Shown here piece by piece: positions 7,560 to 11,452 of a DNA stretch of 11,452 nt. Position numbers and translations under genes: made by a program. This stretch comes from Candidatus Pacearchaeota archaeon (GTDB taxonomy: Archaea; Nanobdellota; Nanobdellia; Pacearchaeales; GW2011-AR1). Below the pieces are notes generated by a model that worked only from the letters and a program-made list of their open reading frames with translations, was not told where the DNA came from and made no database searches. The stretch lies in assembly GCA_014728565.1 (NCBI GenBank), contig WJLK01000122.1:1-11452 (forward strand). Direction: 5' to 3'. The first letter of the stretch is position 1. Each line of letters starts with the position of its first letter.

Positions 7560-7643
7560 AATACTATACCTTTATCTTCTTTATTTAAATACTTTTTTGA
7601 TACTACATAAATACTATAAAGGTACTTTTAAAAGTATTTAAAT
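7560..7643 (-). promoter_or_regulatory. Promoter of the AbrB-like/giant-protein operon with palindromic operator candidates
   Basis: On the minus strand GTATTTAAATA (7594-7584) is a TATA-box candidate about 45 bp before the ATG, which would start transcription near 7560. Around it lie several symmetric elements. A perfect 14-bp palindrome TACTTTTAAAAGTA sits at 7623-7636. A 14-bp inverted repeat pairs ATTTAAATACTTTT (7583-7596) with 7630-7643. A 9-bp inverted repeat pairs TACCTTTAT (7567-7575) with 7616-7624. AATACTATA occurs twice in the same orientation (7560-7568 and 7610-7618), on either side of the TATA box. Dimeric AbrB-fold proteins bind such AT-rich symmetric sites. The repeats are seen directly; their operator role is inference. 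Confidence 0.6.
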
Positions 7644-7654
7644 TTATTGGTATT

Positions 7655-7676
7655 GGAAAAAGTTCTAATTTAAAAA
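7655..7676 (-). terminator. T-tract terminator after the SpoIIM-family gene
   Basis: Right after the TGA of the SpoIIM-family gene the minus strand reads TTTTTAAATTAGAACTTTTT, two T5 runs within 22 bases. No stable hairpin is evident. This fits archaeal intrinsic termination and would separate this gene from the AbrB-like operon, which has its own promoter. Confidence 0.4.
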
Positions 7677-8486
7677 TCAGACAAAAGGACTGATATAAAC
7701 CTCAATCAGAGCTGCTATAACTAATAAAATTATTGAAACAAATATTAAAATAGCAGTGTCAATAAATATTCTTCTTCCTCTTCCAGGTCTGAAAAAATCC
7801 CCTCTCCATAAAGCCACATAAATAATTCCTCCTGCAAGAGCTGTAGTTATATAAGCAAGCATTTCAGGAACTCCATGCAAAAAATACTTAGTAAAAGCAA
7901 TAGGTAGTGCAATAAAACCAAGAGTGTTTCTTGATAAATCTCCAATAACAAAACCCATCACACTTGCATTCCATACCAGAACAAAAATAGCTCCTGCTCC
8001 GTAAAAAAAGGCAAAAATAAGTGAGATAAAAAGAACCTTAAGATTATTCATAAGAATAATAACAAAGGCAGAGTTTTGAAAAGAACTTCCAGTTGCTACC
8101 ATTGCCTTTATACCCTCAACAACTGATGCCTGAAGACTAAAAAGAGATGCTACCTTCTCAATTGGAAGAATAAAAGTCCAGAAAGAAAAAGATACCACAA
8201 AACCAATAAATAGAAAAAAGAAAAAATAAAGTATCTTCAAATGTTCTCTTAATAACCAACCCTCGCCCTTAAAATCAAATTCCTTATTCTCCTCAATTCT
8301 AATAGCTCCCTGAACAACATACAAGCAGGACATAACACTAAAAAAAACCATTATCAGAGATGCGTACTCTGGAAATATCCATCCACTTAATAAGATAGAA
8401 ACAGAAGAATAAAAAATACCAATAATCATCATTGTGAAGGGGTGTCTCTCTGCAAGGCTGGGATTAAAAAGAACATTCCACATCAT
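7677..8486 (-). CDS. SpoIIM-family (DUF95) multi-pass membrane protein
   Basis: This 269-residue protein has about six hydrophobic segments (roughly 19-38, 42-60, 86-108, 150-178, 189-226 with a short break, and 243-263). The family's conserved spots are visible: NNLKV at 147-151, followed by a Gly-rich helix and WNASVMG (172-178), then HGVPEML with H204, G205 and E208. Length suits a one-domain SpoIIM protein with an N-terminal extension. Bacterial SpoIIM helps sporulation peptidoglycan remodelling, but archaeal homologues do not imply spores and their role is unsettled. Met1 and Met2 are adjacent, and a TATA box 15-24 bp upstream suggests a leaderless message. The gene is divergent from a surface-protein gene and upstream of the AbrB/giant-protein operon, so an envelope or trafficking role is reasonable inference. 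Confidence 0.87.
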   Translation of the reverse strand: MMWNVLFNPSLAERHPFTMMIIGIFYSSVSILLSGWIFPEYASLIMVFFSVMSCLYVVQGAIRIEENKEFDFKGEGWLLREHLKILYFFFFLFIGFVVSFSFWTFILPIEKVASLFSLQASVVEGIKAMVATGSSFQNSAFVIILMNNLKVLFISLIFAFFYGAGAIFVLVWNASVMGFVIGDLSRNTLGFIALPIAFTKYFLHGVPEMLAYITTALAGGIIYVALWRGDFFRPGRGRRIFIDTAILIFVSIILLVIAALIEVYISPFV

Positions 8487-8500
8487 TTAAGATGTAAAAT

Positions 8501-8510
8501 CAAATTTATA
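8501..8510 (-). promoter_or_regulatory. TATA box of the SpoIIM-family gene
   Basis: The minus strand reads TATAAATTTG at 8510-8501, 15-24 bases before the ATG at 8486. At normal archaeal TATA-to-start spacing, transcription would begin at or within a few bases of the ATGATG. That predicts a leaderless message, and no Shine-Dalgarno site is seen. Confidence 0.55.
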
Positions 8511-8528
8511 ACTGTTTCTATATCTTGA

Positions 8529-8590
8529 AAAAACAATAAAATTTATCCTAGAAAATAAACACAATTAATACCAAAAACAATAAAATTTAT
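8529..8590. repeat. 18-bp direct repeat in the divergent promoter region
   Basis: AAAAACAATAAAATTTAT occurs exactly at 8529-8546 and again at 8573-8590, 44 bp (about four helical turns) apart. The second copy runs into the TATA box of the rightward gene. The first is followed by CCTAG and lacks a full TATA box. This suggests a duplicated regulator or TFB-recognition site. The repeat is certain; its role is inferred. Confidence 0.6.
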
Positions 8591-8594
8591 ATAT
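8586..8594 (+). promoter_or_regulatory. TATA box of the CWB2-like surface-protein gene
   Basis: TTTATATAT lies 21-29 bases before the ATG at 8615, the standard distance from an archaeal TATA box to the transcription start. The A-rich stretch just upstream could serve as BRE. A leaderless or near-leaderless message is expected. Confidence 0.65.
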
Positions 8595-8614
8595 CTCTCA
8601 AAAAGAGTATTACT

Positions 8615-10309
8615 ATGAAAAAAATAAAAAGAGGAATTATTGTTATTTTACTAGCCCTTATAATCTTTCCATCTCTCTCAGCTCAGGAAACTGAATTTAA
8701 TTGTGTAATCTCAAATTCAGAAGACTGGAAAGATGTTTATTCTTCACTTCACTATGCCAACTTATTAGGAGTAGAGGGAAATTTCTTAGTAAGCACAGGA
8801 CATGGAAATGTTATTTTAAATGAAATTTCAAAAAAGAAAAAAGTAAGAGTAATAACATCTGAAAGACAACCTTATATCTTCAATTACCCTCCTATGATAG
8901 AAGACAGAGGATTTGCAGGAGCTGATGAAATAACAACTGATAATGCAAATTTAGAATTAATAAGAGAACTGCCTGAAATAAACAATTTCATAATTGTTGA
9001 TGACTCTTATGGTTTTAGTGCAATGGCTGTTGCACCCTATGCTACATTAACAGAATCATGGGTGTTTTTTTCCAACGAAAGAAACATCTTTGAAATAGAC
9101 TCTATACTCAGTAGAAGAAACATCGAAAAAATAATAATTTACGGATATGTGGATCAAGAAGTAAGAGAAACTCTTTCTAAATACAACCCTGAAATAATAA
9201 ACAATGAAGATAAATTTAAAGATAATATAGAAATTACAGAAAAATTCATTGAGATAAAACCATCTAAACAAATCATCCTAACAAATGGAGAGTTTATAGA
9301 AACAGAAATAATGAAAGGAAAAGAACCTGTTTTATTTACAGGAAGAGAAAATGTTCCTGAACAAATAAGAGAATATTTAAAAAATTCAGATATAGAGGTA
9401 GGGGTATTAATTGGAAATGAATTAGTAGGTGCTGCAACAAACATAAGAAGAAGTGCAGGAATAAGTGTAATAGTAAAATTTGCAAGAGGAGCAAGATCTC
9501 AAGCAGGAGGTGTTGCTGCAGTAGAAGGTCTTGATTTATTTCCATTACCAACACCATATCTAGAACTACGATTAAATTCAGTTAAATACAATCAGGTAAA
9601 CTCCCAATTAGAAGTAACTTATAAAAGCAATTCAAATATACCTGCTTATTTTAAAGGAACCATAACAATTATATCAGGAGAAGAAAGAAGCAAGGTAGGA
9701 GATATAGATCCTATTTTCATAGCACCAGGAGATTTCAAAACAATAAGTTATTCCACAAACATAACAAAAGTCCAAAACTTACAGGCAGAAGTATACACTC
9801 TATACGGACAAACTTCATCTGCACTGGATAGAATACTTCAGAAAAGAGTGAACATAAGCCTAGTAAATGTAATAGATCGTTGTGACTTAAGTGAAAGAGA
9901 TATAAAATATGTTAAGTACAACAAACAGAAAAACTCGTTTATAATAAAAATAAAAAATTCAAAAGATGTTGATTGCTGGGTTGATGTTGAATTAAACAAT
10001 GTAATAATAGGATTTACTGAAACAATTCTTGGAACAGAAGGCTCCACAAGGATACCTAAAGGAAAATCAAAAAAAATATACATTGAAGAAGAATTAACAG
10101 ATGATGACTTAGAAAAAAATCCTTTTGTTGACCTAACTACTTATTCAGGAGAAAGAGAAAACAGCCTGGTACATGTGCTAAAAGGAAGATTCCCTCTAAA
10201 AGTAGAATTCCTAACAACCCTCGCAATTATATCAATAATCCTAGCAATAGTAATAATCATACTTATAATAATCTTCTTTATAATTAAAAAAAGAGAGGAA
10301 GAATTTTGA
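8615..10309 (+). CDS. Surface protein with CWB2-like region, beta-sandwich ectodomain and C-terminal membrane anchor
   Basis: This 564-residue protein begins with a typical signal peptide: basic KKIKR, a hydrophobic core to about residue 19, and a likely cleavage after SLSA (A23). A hydrophobic helix at about 533-556 followed by KKREEEF anchors it, leaving residues 24-532 outside. Residues of about 48-290 resemble two or three alpha/beta repeats of the CWB2 (cell-wall-binding 2) type. One has FIIVDDSYGFSAMAVAPYA (125-143) then IEKIIIYG (170-177). Another has QIILTNGEF (219-227), then VLFTG and VGVLIGNELVGAA. Residues of about 315-525 look beta-rich, perhaps one or two Ig-like sandwiches, with a possible C423-C454 disulfide. 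CWB2 domains bind anionic wall polymers in Gram-positives; in archaea they occur on surface proteins. The CWB2 assignment is by eye and moderate; secretion and anchoring are strong. Divergent from the SpoIIM-family gene. Confidence 0.82.
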   Translation: MKKIKRGIIVILLALIIFPSLSAQETEFNCVISNSEDWKDVYSSLHYANLLGVEGNFLVSTGHGNVILNEISKKKKVRVITSERQPYIFNYPPMIEDRGFAGADEITTDNANLELIRELPEINNFIIVDDSYGFSAMAVAPYATLTESWVFFSNERNIFEIDSILSRRNIEKIIIYGYVDQEVRETLSKYNPEIINNEDKFKDNIEITEKFIEIKPSKQIILTNGEFIETEIMKGKEPVLFTGRENVPEQIREYLKNSDIEVGVLIGNELVGAATNIRRSAGISVIVKFARGARSQAGGVAAVEGLDLFPLPTPYLELRLNSVKYNQVNSQLEVTYKSNSNIPAYFKGTITIISGEERSKVGDIDPIFIAPGDFKTISYSTNITKVQNLQAEVYTLYGQTSSALDRILQKRVNISLVNVIDRCDLSERDIKYVKYNKQKNSFIIKIKNSKDVDCWVDVELNNVIIGFTETILGTEGSTRIPKGKSKKIYIEEELTDDDLEKNPFVDLTTYSGERENSLVHVLKGRFPLKVEFLTTLAIISIILAIVIIILIIIFFIIKKREEEF

Positions 10310-10378
10310 TTTAGTTATTAATTTAAATAAATTATTCAAACTTTTCTAAGAAGAATTATTTTTTATAGAGGATTTTTT
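10286..10378. terminator. Convergent termination region between the surface-protein gene and the minus-strand pair
   Basis: Only 36 bp separate the two stops. For the rightward gene, T6 runs lie at 10359-10364 and 10373-10378. For the leftward gene, a T7 run lies at 10292-10286. An AT-only 7-bp stem (TAATTTA/TAAATTA, two-base loop) spans 10319-10334. Each gene would thus terminate inside the 3' end of the other. T-tract termination is usual in archaea; the stem may be chance in such A+T-rich sequence. Confidence 0.35.
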
Positions 10379-11179
10379 AGCAGGTGGTTTGGATGCAGTA
10401 TTCTGATCATTAGAAACTTTTTTTTGAATAGGTTTAGAAGATAGCTGAGAGAGTTTTGCATTTGCAGGTTTTTTAGTCTGATTTGATTTAGATTGAGAAG
10501 ATTTTAAAGAAACACCAGACTTTGGCAAAAGTTTCTTACTTGTTTTATTTTGTTTTTGCTTTTTCTTAATTTCTTTTTCTTTTAGTTCTTTTTCAAGTTC
10601 TGACTCAATAATTTTTAAATTTTTATCTATATAAGAAATCAAATTCATTACTCTGCCTAAATTTTTTTCAGAAAAATCAGCATTTAATAACTTTATTTTA
10701 AGAGGCAGAGATAAAAATTTAAATTCAACAAAAGAAACATCTTTTCCCTTCTTCCTTAAATCTGAAAGTCTGTCTTTTAAATCCATGTAAATTCCATTAA
10801 AAAAACTAATAACTTGCTCTTTTAAAAAATCAATAACCTCACTATTAGACTTAAAATTCATATTGGAAAAATTTTTGATAACAAAATCTTTTCTATTTGC
10901 TCTGAAGTTATTAAAAACATATAGAAACTTTTTATCATTTATACTGGTTAATGCTCCTTCAAGATCCTTAAATTTGATTTTTTCTTCATCTTCATTCTTT
11001 CTCTCTGATTTAATTTTCTTTAAAACATCCTGACTTCCCTCAAGCAATTTTGCACTAATTTGCTTTTTTCTTTCTTCACTAATTTTCTTAGGAGCAGTTT
11101 CATCTAATTCTTTGGGAAATTCTTCTTTATCAGGTTTTTCTTTTTCATTATTTTTTTTAAAAAAATTAAAAAATCCCAT
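10346..11179 (-). CDS. Cytoplasmic helical protein with Lys/Ser-rich low-complexity tail, unknown function
   Basis: I do not recognise a family. This 277-residue protein starts MGFFNFFKKN, a short aromatic-basic helix that could touch the membrane. A charged linker follows (11-65). The probable folded part spans about 68-205, is mostly helical, and contains repeated Phe/Asn patches (FLYVFNNFRANRKDF, FSNMNF) and a coiled-coil-like end (IESELEKELKEKEIKKK). Residues 206-277 are disordered and rich in Lys, Ser, Gln and Pro. There is no signal peptide, transmembrane helix or cysteine. The ATG at 11179 lies two bases after the upstream gene's stop and lacks a clear ribosome site, so expression is probably coupled to it. 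A membrane-associated scaffold is one guess; nothing in the sequence proves it. Confidence 0.72.
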   Translation of the reverse strand: MGFFNFFKKNNEKEKPDKEEFPKELDETAPKKISEERKKQISAKLLEGSQDVLKKIKSERKNEDEEKIKFKDLEGALTSINDKKFLYVFNNFRANRKDFVIKNFSNMNFKSNSEVIDFLKEQVISFFNGIYMDLKDRLSDLRKKGKDVSFVEFKFLSLPLKIKLLNADFSEKNLGRVMNLISYIDKNLKIIESELEKELKEKEIKKKQKQNKTSKKLLPKSGVSLKSSQSKSNQTKKPANAKLSQLSSKPIQKKVSNDQNTASKPPAKKSSIKNNSS

Positions 11180-11181
11180 TT

Positions 11182-11452
11182 TTATTTATTTTTTTCAGAG
11201 GGTTTATTTTTTGCATCAGAAGATTTCACTGGTTGTACAGACTGCTGTCCTGAATTCTTCTGTACAGATTTGACAGTTTTTGAAGTCACAGATTTTTTCT
11301 GTTGACTAATAGTTTGTTTAGATGGTTGCCTGGTTTGTTTTTGAGTTTGAGCAGATTTTGACTTTCCTATTTTATCAAGCTCCTTAATCAAAACATTCTT
11401 ATCTATAACAGGTTTCAATCTATCACCATCTGATTTTCCGAAATTATTTCCA
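11182..11452 (-). CDS. Partial low-complexity Gln/Lys/Ser/Thr-rich protein, unknown function
   Basis: The visible start candidate is a TTG at 11418, with GGTGAT a few bases before it. However, the frame stays open to the window edge, reading GNNFGKSDGDR before that codon. I therefore treat this as a gene whose start lies outside. The folded-looking part is short (KPVIDKNVLIKELDKIGKS). About 60 residues of Gln, Lys, Ser, Thr and Val follow with no large hydrophobic residue, ending SDAKNKPSEKNK. This looks disordered, possibly a flexible linker or binding tail. It sits two bases upstream of the next gene, whose own tail has similar composition. An independent 78-residue gene starting at the TTG is the alternative. 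Confidence 0.6.
   Translation of the reverse strand, partial: GNNFGKSDGDRLKPVIDKNVLIKELDKIGKSKSAQTQKQTRQPSKQTISQQKKSVTSKTVKSVQKNSGQQSVQPVKSSDAKNKPSEKNK

Noticed and set aside
7545..7676. Possible small RNA or tRNA in the intergenic regions (also 8487-8614)
   Set aside because: Both gaps are extremely A+T-rich with no cloverleaf, T-loop-like consensus or stable stem. Their content is explained by promoters and T-tracts.
7677..8486. SpoIIM resemblance as evidence of sporulation or a Firmicutes origin
   Set aside because: The family is widespread in non-spore-formers and archaea. Promoters and neighbouring proteins here look archaeal.
9056..10083. Four minus-strand open frames opposite the CWB2-like gene (9056-9271, 9154-9444, 9336-9557, 9838-10083)
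   Set aside because: They overlap each other and the real gene, show Leu/Phe/Ser-rich antisense composition, and have no plausible start context.

Overview
This A+T-rich window most likely comes from an archaeon, probably a small-genome DPANN lineage of the Pacearchaeota/Woesearchaeota kind. The reasons are archaeal TATA boxes close to start codons, a minimal SpoVT/AbrB-fold protein, and a very large, sequon-rich surface protein carrying DUF2341, concanavalin-like, Ig-like and CARDB modules. The lineage is inferred from family resemblance and composition; the window has no rRNA or other marker gene.

Left edge (1-1201, + strand): the end of a coiled-coil gene, a small one-helix membrane protein with eight cysteines, and a very lysine-rich helical protein. 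They are packed as an apparent operon (8-bp overlap, then a 10-bp gap). I recognise no function for any of them.

Centre (1193-7544, - strand): a 64-residue AbrB-like DNA-binding protein overlaps by 8 bp a 2054-residue secreted surface protein. The giant gene fills more than half of the window. Its stop overlaps the stop of the lysine-rich gene in a convergent arrangement. The protein has an N-terminal hydrophobic anchor or signal, an N-terminal module with a Ca-type loop, two DUF2341 plus jelly-roll cassettes, six Ig-like repeats between them, a further Ig-like domain, a CARDB domain and an acidic C-terminal module. Two of the Ig repeats share 130 identical bases 1083 bp apart, a sign of recent duplication or gene conversion. 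The promoter in front of the AbrB-like gene is dense in palindromes and repeated sites, so an autoregulated regulator-plus-adhesin unit is plausible.

Right-centre (7677-10309): two divergent genes with apparently leaderless promoters. One encodes a SpoIIM-family (DUF95) multi-pass membrane protein. The other encodes a signal-peptide, CWB2-like, beta-sandwich and C-terminal-helix surface protein. With the giant protein, this makes the middle of the window an envelope-oriented region.

Right edge (10346-11452, - strand): two adjacent cytoplasmic proteins of unknown function, both with Lys/Ser/Gln/Thr-rich low-complexity tails. The upstream one runs off the window.

I see no tRNA, rRNA, CRISPR array, transposase or insertion sequence. 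No stretch above 300 bases lacks a gene.
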